A stretch of DNA of 64,000 nt from Anaerolineae bacterium (GCA_016783285.1 JADHWW010000103.1:16889-80888); one strand, 5' to 3'; counted from the stretch's first letter, positions 1 to 9,895 are shown. The notes: generated by a model not told the origin, from the letters alone. Numbers and translations are program-made.

Positions 1-1250
1 CTCAGCGGGGCCAGCAATCGCTTCCGCTCCTTGTTTTCATCTCCGGCGGAGGATTGGAGCGCTGTCACCGTCAGACCGGCCAGCGCAGCCCCGGCCAGCG
101 TGAAGAGAAATCCAGCCCGGGCTGGTGCTCGCGCCATTCGAAACAGCGGCACGAAGCGGTAGAACAGAGGATGCAGGCTCCCATACTGCCCAAAGGCGAG
201 CAACAGCGCGCCCAGGCCCAGCGCGAACAGGAACGGGGTCAAGCGGTGGCGCAGCCTCAACCCCAGGAGTGCCAGCAGCAGCGGCAGTACGCCGATGTAA
301 AAGATGAACTCGTCATAGATACCATCGCCCCAGTACCCTGTGTGCGCCGGCTCACCGAAGAAGTTGGGCACGAGCAGAGTTAGCAAATAGCCCGGCGGCC
401 AGGAGAAGCGGGCGGCGAAATCGTAACTGGGCGCAGCCTGCCGGGTCGAGCGCACCGCCAACTCGGCCATTGGGAGAAGTTGCACTGCTGCCAGGGCCAA
501 CCCGACGAGCAGCATCAGACCTACCCAGAGCAGGGGAGCGATAGAAACCAGGTTTTTCGGAAAAAACCTGGTTTCTTCCCAGGCACAGAAGGCGGCATAA
601 GCGACCAGCGCCAGCGCCACGTAGATGAACGAGGCCGTGTGCCCGGCCAGGATCGAAAGCCCGACCGGCAGCCCTCCCACAATGGCGAGACTCCACGAGC
701 GACGATCTACGGTGCGCCGGTAGACCCACAGCAATAACGGCAGCCAAGCCCCGGTGGTGACGACGCCCAGGTGGCCCCCACCCACGCGGACAAAGAAGTA
801 GCCGCTGAAGGTGAAGACGGTGGCACCAAACAAGGCCCCTGCAGCCGAAGCCCCCTCGGAGCGCAGCCAGGCAACCATCCCAACACCGGCAAGCCACAGG
901 TGCAACACGGCGACTAGACCCAGCGCCCTGGTGACGGGCATCAGCAGCGCCAGCCACGTCGGGGGATAGAACAGTGCCGGCTGGGGATTGGCGACGAAGG
1001 GCAGGCCTGAAAAGAGGTAGGGGTTCCACAAGGGGGGCTGACCCTGCCGAAACGAGGAAACGGCAAAACGGAGCCAGTGGAAGAACATATTGGTCACATC
1101 ATCGCCCAGCATAATGCGGTCGGCGGGGAGCCACGGTACGTCCCAGTAGAACGCCGCGCACAACATCGCCAGGGCTGCCACCGGCCAGACATGGTGCCAT
1201 GCTCTGCCTATCCATCCTGTCTGATCTCTTCGTTTCTCGGTCGTGTCCAA
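1..1250 (-). CDS. YfhO-like polytopic membrane protein, 3' end beyond the window
   Basis: A hydrophobic frame runs from a TTG codon at 1250, preceded by an in-frame stop two codons upstream, to the left edge without a stop. Residues include LGDDVTNMFFHW near the N-terminus and WNPYLFSGLPFVANPQPA, then many membrane segments. The pattern (an Asp-rich loop after the first membrane helix, 'WNPY..G.P...NPQ', later 'PNFFG') is that of YfhO-type GT-C fold proteins, which are thought to add sugars from lipid carriers to surface polymers. About 416 codons are visible; the family is usually 700-900 residues. A palindromic repeat (544-575) is read through in frame in a loop. The family call is from remembered motifs; the substrate is unknown. 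Confidence 0.75.
   Translation of the reverse strand, partial: MDTTEKRRDQTGWIGRAWHHVWPVAALAMLCAAFYWDVPWLPADRIMLGDDVTNMFFHWLRFAVSSFRQGQPPLWNPYLFSGLPFVANPQPALFYPPTWLALLMPVTRALGLVAVLHLWLAGVGMVAWLRSEGASAAGALFGATVFTFSGYFFVRVGGGHLGVVTTGAWLPLLLWVYRRTVDRRSWSLAIVGGLPVGLSILAGHTASFIYVALALVAYAAFCAWEETRFFPKNLVSIAPLLWVGLMLLVGLALAAVQLLPMAELAVRSTRQAAPSYDFAARFSWPPGYLLTLLVPNFFGEPAHTGYWGDGIYDEFIFYIGVLPLLLALLGLRLRHRLTPFLFALGLGALLLAFGQYGSLHPLFYRFVPLFRMARAPARAGFLFTLAGAALAGLTVTALQSSAGDENKERKRLLAPL
544..575. repeat. Palindromic element copy 1, inside the YfhO-like gene
   Basis: A near-perfect palindrome with arms GAAACCAGG and CCTGGTTTC around a GTTTTTCGGAAAAAA core. It is translated in the host frame as roughly ETRFFPKNLVS between two hydrophobic stretches, so the insertion has kept the frame open. 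Confidence 0.9.
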
Positions 1251-1277
1251 TGTCTATAACTCCGCGCGGTGGGAATA

Positions 1278-1309
1278 GAAACCAGGTTTTTTCCGAAAAA
1301 CCTGGTTTT
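1278..1309. repeat. Palindromic element copy 2, intergenic
   Basis: Same palindrome, in the gap between the YfhO-like gene and the glycosyltransferase gene ending at 1362. As RNA it would form a strong hairpin, so it could also act as a terminator for the gene ending at 1362. The rest of the 112-bp gap shows nothing else. Confidence 0.85.
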
Positions 1310-1361
1310 TTGACGGATTAGTATATCACGATTGATACATCCTGCAAGGAGACCGTGACAC

Positions 1362-3536
1362 TTATTTTTTCTCCACGACGACCGGCCTCAGCCACAATCG
1401 ATCTCCTCGCGGCTGACCGGCCTGCGTGATCCCTAACCGGGTTCCGTCCGACGGTCTGTACAACCCTATCGTCAGCGGATATTCTCCCTCGGCCAGATCG
1501 CCTGGCAACGTCACACGATGAATCTGCACGAAGATGTCACCTGCGCGCAGGCTGGCCGAGGTGAGCGCGAGTCGATCTTGCTGCGCGACGATCTCGCCGT
1601 CTGTATTCAGCACGTGCGTAAACTGCGATAGCGCCGGTGACAGATCACCCGTGACGCGCCAATAGGTCACCAGATCGAACGAACCACCTGGGAGAATGGA
1701 GATTGGAGATTGGAGAATGGAGAATGGAGAATGGAGAGATGAGGACAATAGGGTGTACCCCAGGAAATCAACCTGATCCTGCCGTCTGTATTCAGCAAAG
1801 CTGATCGGTACCCGAGCAGGCTGGTCCGCCTCATCCGCTTCTGGCGCCCAGGCGACCGCTGATTCGACGGCCACTTCGGTCAGGTGTTGGTCCAGCACCG
1901 CGTGGATACGACTCTGCGTGGTCATCCGATCACCGCGAACGATGATGCCAAGGCGGTCGGATAGAAAGTCTAAGTCGGGATCCGCAGCGGCCAGAATCTG
2001 AGAATAGGCAGGGAACTGGTTGAGCGCATCCACATCAGCCACATCGGGGAAGGCGTATCGGGCAGGGCCGTCAATGAAGATCATCACATCTGCGCAGTTG
2101 TAATAGCGTAGCGAGAGGTCAGGCCGATGCAGCAGGTAGCGCATGTGTTGCTCGGCTGGTTTCCACCACGGATCATGCTCGTTTATCAGATGATCGGGCA
2201 CGCAGATCGCAACTGGTGAGGTTTCATCATCGGTTTGCAGCCGGTCAGCCACAGCCTTCAACCCCGATTGATGCCAGAATCGCACAATGTCCATGGCCGG
2301 CCAGACTATGAAGTAGTCGTGCACAGTCCACGCCAAGTTGCCGACGAAGAGGAGCGCTAAGACGGAGTAGGTCCAGAAACCGGGTTTTTCGGAAAAAACC
2401 CGGTTTCTCCATTCCAGCAATGCCGCGACGGCAATGCCAGGGATAACAAACAGGACAACCTGGACACCAAGTGTTCGCGTATAATTGGGCGCGGGTTGGC
2501 TGAGCGCGCCCGGCACAAGGGACAGAAAGAACCACAGGACGATAAAGGCGTATTCAGGCTGGCGCCATCGCCATAGCGCGAAGAGCAGTCCGGTCACAAG
2601 CAGCAGAGCGCCGACCGGTTCGAAGACCGGGCGACCGGGGACGTCATAGTAGGGCAGCGGGTCGCCGACGAAGGCAAACATAGCGAGAGTCTGGAGCGAA
2701 GTCACAATCACCGGCGCGAGGTTGCCCTGGCGAAGTTCGACCAACGGCTGATCGATATCGAAGAAGCCAAGTTGATCAGCAGCCGGGTTTTGGACCAGAT
2801 ACAGGAACAATGGCAGCACAACGATGGCAGCCACCAGCAGCATGATGGCGGTCCCACCCCACCAGCGCCGCCATTCTGACCGATCCACGAACAACACGTA
2901 TACGCCGAACACAATGAAGATCAGCGGCCGAATGCGCGCCGCGGTGTAGGCATTGATCGACAACCCAAGCCACAATCCACTCAAAGCCCACAGAAACCAG
3001 GTTTTTCGGAAGAAACCTGGTTTATTCCCACCAGACGACCATGCGCGCCAGAAGCAATAGGCCGACAGTGCGGCTAGCGGCACTTCCATAACCACGTGCA
3101 ACACGATCCGGCCAAACTCCACGGGCCAGAAAACGATCGCAAAACCGGTGAGTGCGGTCAGCGCGACGACCGGGCCTAGCAACCGCCGAGCCAGGGCCCA
3201 GATTATGCACATGCTAATCATGCTCAAGAAGATCGCGGGCAGGCGCATCGCGAAGGCGGTGCTACCAGAGGATGGAGAGTAGAGAGTAGAGAGTGGAGAA
3301 TAGAGGATGAAGAATGGGGCAGCGAAGTAATAGTACAACACCTCGGCACCGGTGTCCTCGGGGAAAAAAATTGTCAGACGGCCGCCAGCGACGCTTTCGG
3401 TAATCTTGATGTCAACGACCTCGTCGTTGTGCAGGCCAGGTGGGACGCGCGTCAGATCGACCGTGCGCAGCGCGAAAGCGAGCAGCAGCAATGCGACGAT
3501 GGCGAACCATTCACGTCCGGAGATTCTGTGGCGCAT
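1362..3536 (-). CDS. GT39-like (PMT/ArnT-type) membrane glycosyltransferase
   Basis: 724 residues. After the first membrane helix comes PPGLHNDE (residues 32-39), the loop with the Asp-Glu pair expected for GT-C enzymes that use polyprenyl-phosphate sugars. About ten further membrane helices follow, then a soluble C-terminal part with a predicted beta-sandwich (residues ~590-720, motifs HVLNTDGEIVAQQDR and GDIFVQIHRVTLPG) shared by all paralogues here. The ATG start fits the first helix. Two palindromes (2376-2407, 2993-3024) and two short-repeat arrays (around 1691-1739 and 3269-3317) are translated in frame. The role is probably transfer of sugar to surface protein or glycan; the acceptor is unknown. 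Confidence 0.8.
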   Translation of the reverse strand: MRHRISGREWFAIVALLLLAFALRTVDLTRVPPGLHNDEVVDIKITESVAGGRLTIFFPEDTGAEVLYYYFAAPFFILYSPLSTLYSPSSGSTAFAMRLPAIFLSMISMCIIWALARRLLGPVVALTALTGFAIVFWPVEFGRIVLHVVMEVPLAALSAYCFWRAWSSGGNKPGFFRKTWFLWALSGLWLGLSINAYTAARIRPLIFIVFGVYVLFVDRSEWRRWWGGTAIMLLVAAIVVLPLFLYLVQNPAADQLGFFDIDQPLVELRQGNLAPVIVTSLQTLAMFAFVGDPLPYYDVPGRPVFEPVGALLLVTGLLFALWRWRQPEYAFIVLWFFLSLVPGALSQPAPNYTRTLGVQVVLFVIPGIAVAALLEWRNRVFSEKPGFWTYSVLALLFVGNLAWTVHDYFIVWPAMDIVRFWHQSGLKAVADRLQTDDETSPVAICVPDHLINEHDPWWKPAEQHMRYLLHRPDLSLRYYNCADVMIFIDGPARYAFPDVADVDALNQFPAYSQILAAADPDLDFLSDRLGIIVRGDRMTTQSRIHAVLDQHLTEVAVESAVAWAPEADEADQPARVPISFAEYRRQDQVDFLGYTLLSSSLHSPFSILQSPISILPGGSFDLVTYWRVTGDLSPALSQFTHVLNTDGEIVAQQDRLALTSASLRAGDIFVQIHRVTLPGDLAEGEYPLTIGLYRPSDGTRLGITQAGQPRGDRLWLRPVVVEKK
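1691..1739. repeat. Heptanucleotide array GGAGAAT/GGAGATT within a coding region
   Basis: About seven tandem 7-mers. On the coding (minus) strand they read as SPFSILQSPISIL inside the C-terminal domain of the glycosyltransferase at 1362-3536. Because 21 bp equals seven codons, gain or loss of three units keeps the frame. Confidence 0.85.
2376..2407. repeat. Palindromic element copy 3, in a glycosyltransferase gene
   Basis: Arms GAAACCGGG/CCCGGTTTC. Translated as NRVFSEKPGF in a loop between two membrane helices. Confidence 0.9.
2993..3024. repeat. Palindromic element copy 4, in a glycosyltransferase gene
   Basis: Arms GAAACCAGG/CCTGGTTTA with a slightly diverged core. Translated as NKPGFFRKTWF between two membrane helices, a different reading frame of the same palindrome from copy 3. 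Confidence 0.88.
3269..3317. repeat. Imperfect 7-bp array in a coding region
   Basis: Units such as AGAGAGT, GGAGAAT and GGATGGA in tandem; they encode LYSPLSTLYSPSS in the first extracytoplasmic loop of the glycosyltransferase at 1362-3536. Confidence 0.8.
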
Positions 3537-3637
3537 AGTTACTTCACTCCGGCAAACCTACTGCTAAGTTTAGATTCGCGGCAAGAGCAATAGCCACTGT
3601 TTGTTGTAGGTAGGTTCTGTCTACCCAATTTAGGTTC

Positions 3638-5641
3638 TCACTCCCCCACCCGGAATGGCCCAATCTCTATCCACTCCTCCTTCGACCCGCCACCCACATC
3701 CAGTATCGGAACATTCTCGATGGACGGGTAGATGTACATCCCGATGCGCATCGTGTAGTCGCCAGGCAGCGCAGCCGATGAGATCTGGAGGTCAAACCAG
3801 TTAAGAACCGTATCGCCGGCCCGCCAGTAGGCGGGAAGGAGGCTTGGTCCGTCTTCCTGCCCGCGTACTTGACCCTGCTCGTCCAGCAGATGATTGAACC
3901 AGTGGTAGTAGATGTCTTCGGCGGGTGTCCGAGTGGCCTGCCAGATCAACGTCCAGTGGATGGTCCCACCGGGGCGGGGATCTCCTTCCAGACAATAGCC
4001 GACCAGTTGTGCGCCGTTGGCCCAGGTGCGAGGCCCACCCGGCAACTGTTGCATGTTGGGGATAGCAGGCTCCCCGCCGAGCCAACGATAGAAGCGAAAC
4101 GAGCGGGCCCCCTCGCGCAGCGGAATCCGCGCTCCCGTCACTTCGGGGGTGAAGGTAGCCAGCACCCTCTCTCCGGGCGTCATATCGTAGGTCGCCCAGT
4201 AGATGGCCGGATTGGCAGGGAAGACCAACGCTGTCCGAATATCCACCGATCGATGGGGTTTGTCATACAGCAGCACGTCAGCCACGGCCGGCATCTCGAA
4301 CACGCGGGGCTCGTCCCCCTCGGAGAGTAGGATGACCTCCGCGCCGCCCATTTCCTGACCGAGACGCATGGTTGTCTGAACCGCCTGAATCTCGTAGCGG
4401 ATGGGCGTGCCGTATCCGTAGCGTGTGTCGTGGGTCGTCACGAATCGCAGGAGGGAGGTGATCTCGTAGGTTTGCGTGGCAGCGAGTGTTACGACCAGCG
4501 CGACGAGCAGCCCCTGACCCACGCGCGCCATCCGGCCTGGTAAGCGCCTGGCTTGTGCAATCACCCATCCGATGAGGATGAACTGAGATGAGAAGGTAGT
4601 GGTGAGGTAGTGGGGAGCAGGTGGCGCGATGTGCCGCGTCAGGAACAGAGCCGGCATCGTCAGCCAGGTGACGGCCATCAGTGCAGCCGAGGTTTCATCG
4701 TCGAGGCCAGTACGCGCCTGGCGGACTACCCGCCACAACGCAAACACACCGCCAGCGATCGCCATCCCCCCCTCAATGGCGAAGAGCCAGCGGATATTAG
4801 GGGTCGCAAACACGAATTCCGGGTATTGATCCTGGCCGGTCAGCCAATGCAGATCTAGCCCGGTCGTGACGACCCACGTGGCATATAGCGCGTCGGCGCT
4901 CGTCGTTGACTGCTGTTTCATAATCTCGGCGAGACGGCGGACGTTCTCCCAATCATGCTGGGTGTCGAAGGCGACATATGGAATGAAGGTGAGGGCTGCC
5001 AATAACCCGCTGATCACCACGACCCGCCAGTCCAGCCGTCTGCGAAAAATCAGCGCCCACAGCACGGTCAGCAAGACGAAGGGAAGAGCAGAGAAATGAA
5101 GTTGCACCAGTGCCGACAATGCCAGGCCATGCGCCAGCAGCGCCCAGCGACGACTGCGCACGAAAGCCAGCCAACCGGTCGCTACGTGGAGCAACACGAA
5201 GGGAGGGAGAAGGTTCGAATGCCAGATCTTGCGCGAGTGGATCACCGCCCAAGGTGCGACGGCAAACAAAAGTGTCGCCACCAGGGCCGCCGGCCGGCCG
5301 AACCAGTGGCGTGTCAGGAAGTAGCACCCGATCACCGCGGCCAGGTTGATCATAGCAATGAAACCAGTAGCGAAGATAGGGCTGAGCGAGAGTGTGTAGG
5401 GGACGGCCATCAGCCAGGCAGCCCCCAGAAAGGTGTACAACCCAGTGGATGACGGTGTCCCGACCCAGGTAATCTCACCCTCCCGTGCCATCCTCAATCC
5501 CCATTTGGAAATTTCCGCCTGATCCCACAGAAACTCCACCTGGTCAAGGTGACTGAAGCGCAGCCAGGTCGCCAGCAGCATTACAGCACACAGCAGGATC
5601 GGTTCGAGTTTGTTGGATACAGACGGACGTCTCTCACTCAA
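3638..5641 (-). CDS. GT39-like membrane glycosyltransferase
   Basis: 667 residues. One membrane helix, then the loop VEFLWDQAEISKWG with acidic residues in the place of the GT-C catalytic Asp, then about ten more helices and the shared C-terminal beta-sandwich (motifs HWFNHLLDEQGQVRGQEDG and GDTVLNWFDLQIS). The start is a TTG overlapping the TGA of the upstream gene (5638-5641), which suggests translational coupling with the gene at 5638-8193. Unlike its neighbours, no dispersed repeat interrupts it. Function inferred from fold and context; donor and acceptor unknown. Confidence 0.78.
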   Translation of the reverse strand: MSERRPSVSNKLEPILLCAVMLLATWLRFSHLDQVEFLWDQAEISKWGLRMAREGEITWVGTPSSTGLYTFLGAAWLMAVPYTLSLSPIFATGFIAMINLAAVIGCYFLTRHWFGRPAALVATLLFAVAPWAVIHSRKIWHSNLLPPFVLLHVATGWLAFVRSRRWALLAHGLALSALVQLHFSALPFVLLTVLWALIFRRRLDWRVVVISGLLAALTFIPYVAFDTQHDWENVRRLAEIMKQQSTTSADALYATWVVTTGLDLHWLTGQDQYPEFVFATPNIRWLFAIEGGMAIAGGVFALWRVVRQARTGLDDETSAALMAVTWLTMPALFLTRHIAPPAPHYLTTTFSSQFILIGWVIAQARRLPGRMARVGQGLLVALVVTLAATQTYEITSLLRFVTTHDTRYGYGTPIRYEIQAVQTTMRLGQEMGGAEVILLSEGDEPRVFEMPAVADVLLYDKPHRSVDIRTALVFPANPAIYWATYDMTPGERVLATFTPEVTGARIPLREGARSFRFYRWLGGEPAIPNMQQLPGGPRTWANGAQLVGYCLEGDPRPGGTIHWTLIWQATRTPAEDIYYHWFNHLLDEQGQVRGQEDGPSLLPAYWRAGDTVLNWFDLQISSAALPGDYTMRIGMYIYPSIENVPILDVGGGSKEEWIEIGPFRVGE

Positions 5642-8193
5642 AGTACTTCGACCTCAGGCAACCATATCCGGTCGATGATCACTCCATCCAATGCCGGATG
5701 TCTGCACGGCCAGCGTATCATTGTGTCTGGCGAGTAAACACCCAGTTGGAGGCGATATATGCCGGGCTCTGCATCAATCGGAATGGGGATATGCACGTGA
5801 TGTACGATGACGTCTCCGATCTCCAGGCCGCGTACAGCCGTCCCCCATCCATCGTACTGCGCGCAGGGTCTCTCATCTTCGTCGAGCAAGTGTACGAAGC
5901 CCGCGATAGGTGGTCTCAGGTCTCCACTGACCTGCCATAGCAAGACAAGCGACACCTCTTCGCCAGGAGAGACTCTATCCCGCGTCAAGCGGTAACCAAG
6001 CAATTGGACGCGGTTACCGAACTCGACTGGTGCGGCCAATGGTCTGCTCTCTGGCGTCCATAGTGGCGATTCGGCGGACCAACGCTCCAGCAGGGGCTGA
6101 ATCATATGCCGGGCGTCGAACTCCAACATTCCTGAAGCACAGGATTGTGCGTGGCGCAGCACCGCATCTCGCAGATCCGGCGCATAGGTTAGGGGATCCG
6201 CCACCAAATAGCGCGCTGGGCCGCTCATGGCGAGGACAAACGAGTTGTCATCAGGCATCCACTTCACGATCAGGCGTTGACCCTCTCGCCAGCCCAGTTG
6301 CTCTGCCGGCACATCGGCGACGCGCGAACCCTGCACGACCGCCCGGACAACGGGAGTTGCCGGTGAGTAACCGATGGAGTACAGGTTGATCGAGCAGCCC
6401 ACGTGGGCTTCAGGGGAGCGTGAGCGGAAATAAGCGTACAGATCAGGATGGGTAAGCACCAATCCCTGCCGCAGGTTGGTGCGACTGATGGCGTACCAGC
6501 CTGGGTCCGGCGTATAGGGATTAAAGGCCATAGATTCGGGACCGCCCACAAAGCGCAAGAAACCGGGCGCTGGCCAGTAATGGATTCCATAAACATCCGG
6601 GACGGCAGAGCCAAAGTAGCCAAGGTGGACAAATGAAAGACTGCGCTCCTGCATAACGGCTTTAAGCGCCGGTAAATCCTGGCCCCAGTCGAGGTTGGCA
6701 TCCACGAGGTAGTGATCCGCATTGATCGCGCCACCAACGAGCCCGTTGAAAAATGAGAGGTGGTGCGGATAAATTGCCACAGCATCCAACGCCAGCCACA
6801 TGACAAGCACGACCACAACGATCAGCGGGGCCGAGAAACCAGGTTTTTTGAGGAAAACCCGGTTTCTGGGAATAGCCGTGGCCGTGTGCCCAGCCACCCC
6901 GAACATAAACGGCAACATCGGCAACAGATAGCGGTGTCCGAGTTGAAGCGCACTGGTCAGAGCGACAGCCCCGAAGACTGTCATCGGGAGCAGAAATGGC
7001 CACATTGCGCGCACAGTGCGCCGTTTGGCAGCAATGAGCACGCCCATACAGAACAGAATGAGTACAGGCAATGGTGTCTTGAGGATTAGCGCCAGGGGGT
7101 AATAGAACCACACACCGTTGGACCACACCCGCCCGAGTGCGTACGCCGGCTGACCGTTGATGAGGCGGTCACCTTGGAATCTGATTCCCTCCCAGAAGGC
7201 CGGGGCTGGCAGGCCATTGGCCACAGTAAACCCATAGACGGCCCAAAGCGTCAGACAACAGATAATTGCCACACATGCCAGCCCTATGGCCCGCTGTAGC
7301 CACACCCTGGGTGATCGGGCACCCGCCGGACGATGAGTCAGAGTGATGAGCAGTGCGGTGGGGCCGATGATCAAGCCGCTGTATTTGCTCGCACACGCGG
7401 CTCCTGCCATCAGACCAGCAAGTATCAATCGAATGAGGGAGGGTCGTTCAAGCCATCTCCACCAAGCCCAGGTGGCAAAAAAAAGCATCGCCGCCACGCC
7501 AAGGTCGTTGGTGCTCGTGCGCGCGTTGGCGACGATACCGGGGTCAAGCGTGTATAAGATCAGGGCCAGGAGTCCGGCCGTTCGGCTTGACAGTTCGCTT
7601 GTCCAGCGGAAGATTGCAGCGCCGAGCAGGATCGCTAACGCGATGTTTGGTAGCCGCCCCAGCCAGATCATACGAAGAGCCAGGTCTGGGTTGGCCTGCC
7701 ACATGAAGACATCGCCGAAGGAGCCATATTCCGCCTGCTGCCAGGCTGCGCTGTCGAGAGGGAGGTACGGGTCGAGCAACAGCAGTGGGAGGGCCACCCA
7801 CGCGTCAATCAGCGGAGGGTGGTCATTGTTAAGACGCACATCGCCGGTGCGCAAGTAGGCGTAACCAGCGCCCAGATGGTAAGGCTCATCGAAGGTCGCG
7901 GACTTGACCGCCGAACTCCCCAACGCTTGCACTGCCAGCAAGACGAGCATCGCTGCAGCAAATAGCGAAGAGCATAGTTTCCGAACCGTAGATGTACGCG
8001 GTGCTCCTGTTCTCCTATCCAAGTCAGGCGCTCTCAACGTCCCCTGCGTTGTCAGTCTCAGCGTTGATGGGAGAGCCAGGTCAGCTTGCCATCTGCTACC
8101 TGCAAGTGGCTTCTCAATCACCCTCTGGGCCACCAGAGCGCTGGAATACCTGCCAGGAGATCCAAGCCAACCAGAGCCTACGGTGTTGTACAA
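5638..8193 (-). CDS. GT39-like membrane glycosyltransferase
   Basis: Up to 851 residues. The clearest PMT-type member: FDEPYHLGAGYAYL then NNDHPPLIDAW after the first membrane helix, about ten helices, and a C-terminal domain with FVHLLDEDERPCAQYDGWG. The frame opens at a TTG (8193) overlapping the previous gene by 16 bp, but the first ~57 residues look unlike the family. A TTG at about 8022, giving a short basic leader before the first helix, is an alternative start. A palindrome (6834-6866) is translated as NRVFLKKPGF before a membrane helix. Likely co-transcribed with the gene at 8178-9656. Confidence 0.78.
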   Translation of the reverse strand: MYNTVGSGWLGSPGRYSSALVAQRVIEKPLAGSRWQADLALPSTLRLTTQGTLRAPDLDRRTGAPRTSTVRKLCSSLFAAAMLVLLAVQALGSSAVKSATFDEPYHLGAGYAYLRTGDVRLNNDHPPLIDAWVALPLLLLDPYLPLDSAAWQQAEYGSFGDVFMWQANPDLALRMIWLGRLPNIALAILLGAAIFRWTSELSSRTAGLLALILYTLDPGIVANARTSTNDLGVAAMLFFATWAWWRWLERPSLIRLILAGLMAGAACASKYSGLIIGPTALLITLTHRPAGARSPRVWLQRAIGLACVAIICCLTLWAVYGFTVANGLPAPAFWEGIRFQGDRLINGQPAYALGRVWSNGVWFYYPLALILKTPLPVLILFCMGVLIAAKRRTVRAMWPFLLPMTVFGAVALTSALQLGHRYLLPMLPFMFGVAGHTATAIPRNRVFLKKPGFSAPLIVVVVLVMWLALDAVAIYPHHLSFFNGLVGGAINADHYLVDANLDWGQDLPALKAVMQERSLSFVHLGYFGSAVPDVYGIHYWPAPGFLRFVGGPESMAFNPYTPDPGWYAISRTNLRQGLVLTHPDLYAYFRSRSPEAHVGCSINLYSIGYSPATPVVRAVVQGSRVADVPAEQLGWREGQRLIVKWMPDDNSFVLAMSGPARYLVADPLTYAPDLRDAVLRHAQSCASGMLEFDARHMIQPLLERWSAESPLWTPESRPLAAPVEFGNRVQLLGYRLTRDRVSPGEEVSLVLLWQVSGDLRPPIAGFVHLLDEDERPCAQYDGWGTAVRGLEIGDVIVHHVHIPIPIDAEPGIYRLQLGVYSPDTMIRWPCRHPALDGVIIDRIWLPEVEVL
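6834..6866. repeat. Palindromic element copy 5, in a glycosyltransferase gene
   Basis: Arms GAAACCAGG/CCCGGTTTC; the left arm keeps AGG while the right has CGG, so it is a slightly decayed copy. Read as NRVFLKKPGF. Confidence 0.88.
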
Positions 8194-9656
8194 CCTGCGT
8201 TCGGTATGACCTTGAAGTTGTCAAAGCGAAAGTCCACAGGCGTTATCTCATAGTCGCCGCCGATCAGGCCAACCCGCGTTGTGCCACTGAGGCCATCCAT
8301 CGTCCATCTGCCCTTATATTCGCCGTCTATATAGACCTTAGCCCGATCACCGTTAACGCCGATCTGTATCAGATGCCAAGACCCAATCGCGAGAGCGCCT
8401 GCGTCTTCCCCGCCTACCGAACCGTCCTGGTAAGCGCAACCCACGTGAGGAAAGTCGTACTCAGGGTTATTCATAATGAACCAACCCATTGCATCAGCGC
8501 CCACAGACACACACAGGGCATAGATATTCGTGTTGGCCTCATTGGCCCCGAAGACAAGCCCCCCGTTGGCCCAATAGGGATGAAAGTCCCAGCCTTCGTA
8601 AGGGGGTCGGTTCTTCTCGAGTTTAATCATGGTCTCAACACAGTACTTGTCACTCGGAGGCCGGTAGGGGGCCAGGGCATCCGGATGGTGGAACCAGATG
8701 TCTGGCCCTCCTGGGTCAATCATAATGCGGTACTGACTGTTTTCGTAGCGTAGCCTGTAGTAACTGTCGGTTTCTGGAATGACCTCCGTCGCTCGCTTGG
8801 GCCACCCGCTGCCGGAGTCGCTGAAGTCGTCGAAGTAGGGGATTTCTACCGACTCGGGATCACTCCAAGGCCCTTGCCCCCAGCGATCATCGTCATCGGC
8901 GCGCACGCGGTAGTAGAGGGTGCCATACGACGAGCCAATCGAGACGACTTGGGAAGTCTCCGTGGCCGTAAACACCCGTGTGACACTGGTGAAGTTGGTA
9001 TCCGTTGCCTCCTGAAGCACGTACCGATCAGCCCCAGAGACAGATGACCAACTGACGGTATAGTAGTTGTTCGCACCTGGGGCGGGGATGTCATTCAGCT
9101 CAGGTCTGGGCGGGTAGTTAAGGGAAATGATGGGCAAGTGCTGATAGAAGTCGGTCTCTGCAACCTGCGCCAGCGTCTCCGCCGAATCTGCGATCAGTTC
9201 GCCGGTGCCGGTGACCTGGGCCGTATTCTCAATATTGGCGTAGGTGATCTCGGAGGAGATTGCGGCGCTGAAGGTGATACATGCCTGCCCTCCCAGAGTG
9301 TGGGACCACGTAATGACTCCATTCTCGACGCCAAAAGTGCCGACGGTAGCAGCCAGGCTGCCGGTGGCGTAGGTAAGCTCAACCGGCAACGTGTCGGTGA
9401 GCCAGACATATACTGGGTCGCCTCCAGTATTCAAGACAGTGATGGTGTAGGTCAACACGTCGCCCGGCTCTGCCTGGGCCGTGTTCACATCTTTATACAC
9501 ATCCAGATTCGCTTGCGCGACCTCCGCCGCTGGCTGGGCCAGAGCCTGAAAATGGGAGAGCAGCAATGACAGACATGCCGTAAGCAGCAGCGCCGAGGTT
9601 CCCGCCAGTAACGCCCAGGCCGGGCGTCGCATCCGAGTCTTCTTGTAAGTCTTCAT
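8178..9656 (-). CDS. Secreted protein: DUF11-type repeat, FnIII-like and LamG/GH16-like domains
   Basis: 492 residues. Basic N-terminus and hydrophobic signal peptide (residues ~8-40); a DUF11-type surface repeat at ~45-165 (motifs VYKDVNTAQAEPGDVLTYT, LNTGGDPVYVWLTDTLP); an FnIII-like domain at ~180-275 (YTVSWSSVSGADRYVLQ); then a C-terminal concanavalin-like domain at ~280-490 (FDDFSDSGSGW, RFDNFKVIP) typical of carbohydrate-binding or DUF1080-type modules. The ATG is preceded by AGAGGGGG. It lies first in a transcript with glycosyltransferase genes, so it may be a surface protein modified by them; that link is an inference. Confidence 0.75.
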   Translation of the reverse strand: MKTYKKTRMRRPAWALLAGTSALLLTACLSLLLSHFQALAQPAAEVAQANLDVYKDVNTAQAEPGDVLTYTITVLNTGGDPVYVWLTDTLPVELTYATGSLAATVGTFGVENGVITWSHTLGGQACITFSAAISSEITYANIENTAQVTGTGELIADSAETLAQVAETDFYQHLPIISLNYPPRPELNDIPAPGANNYYTVSWSSVSGADRYVLQEATDTNFTSVTRVFTATETSQVVSIGSSYGTLYYRVRADDDDRWGQGPWSDPESVEIPYFDDFSDSGSGWPKRATEVIPETDSYYRLRYENSQYRIMIDPGGPDIWFHHPDALAPYRPPSDKYCVETMIKLEKNRPPYEGWDFHPYWANGGLVFGANEANTNIYALCVSVGADAMGWFIMNNPEYDFPHVGCAYQDGSVGGEDAGALAIGSWHLIQIGVNGDRAKVYIDGEYKGRWTMDGLSGTTRVGLIGGDYEITPVDFRFDNFKVIPNAGCTTP

Positions 9657-9758
9657 ATTACCCCCTCTTTCACCAGGTCACGAGGCGCCGGAGGCGGCCC
9701 CTGACCTGACCCCGCAATATATGCTCCAGGTCGAACGAGGACGGCTGGAGTAAGACCG

Positions 9759-9787
9759 ATTCTACTATGGAGCACGACCTTTGTCAA
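9759..9787 (-). promoter_or_regulatory. Predicted sigma-70 promoter for the 9656-3638 gene group
   Basis: On the minus strand TTGACA (9787-9782), 17 bp, TAGAAT (9764-9759), about 100 bp before the ATG at 9656. Confidence 0.6.
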
Positions 9788-9895
9788 CATCATGCAGTGT
9801 GCGAATCTGCTACGTCCATACCCACAGCAGAACCCACAGCGGGAGACAACCAATATCAACGGCAGAGCCGGGGATTCAGGTTGGCAATTGCAGCC

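Noticed and set aside
352..1029. 225-codon frame on the minus strand in the first kilobase
   Set aside because: Arg/Gly/Leu-rich with no motif; the overlapping frame to 1250 encodes the YfhO-like protein.
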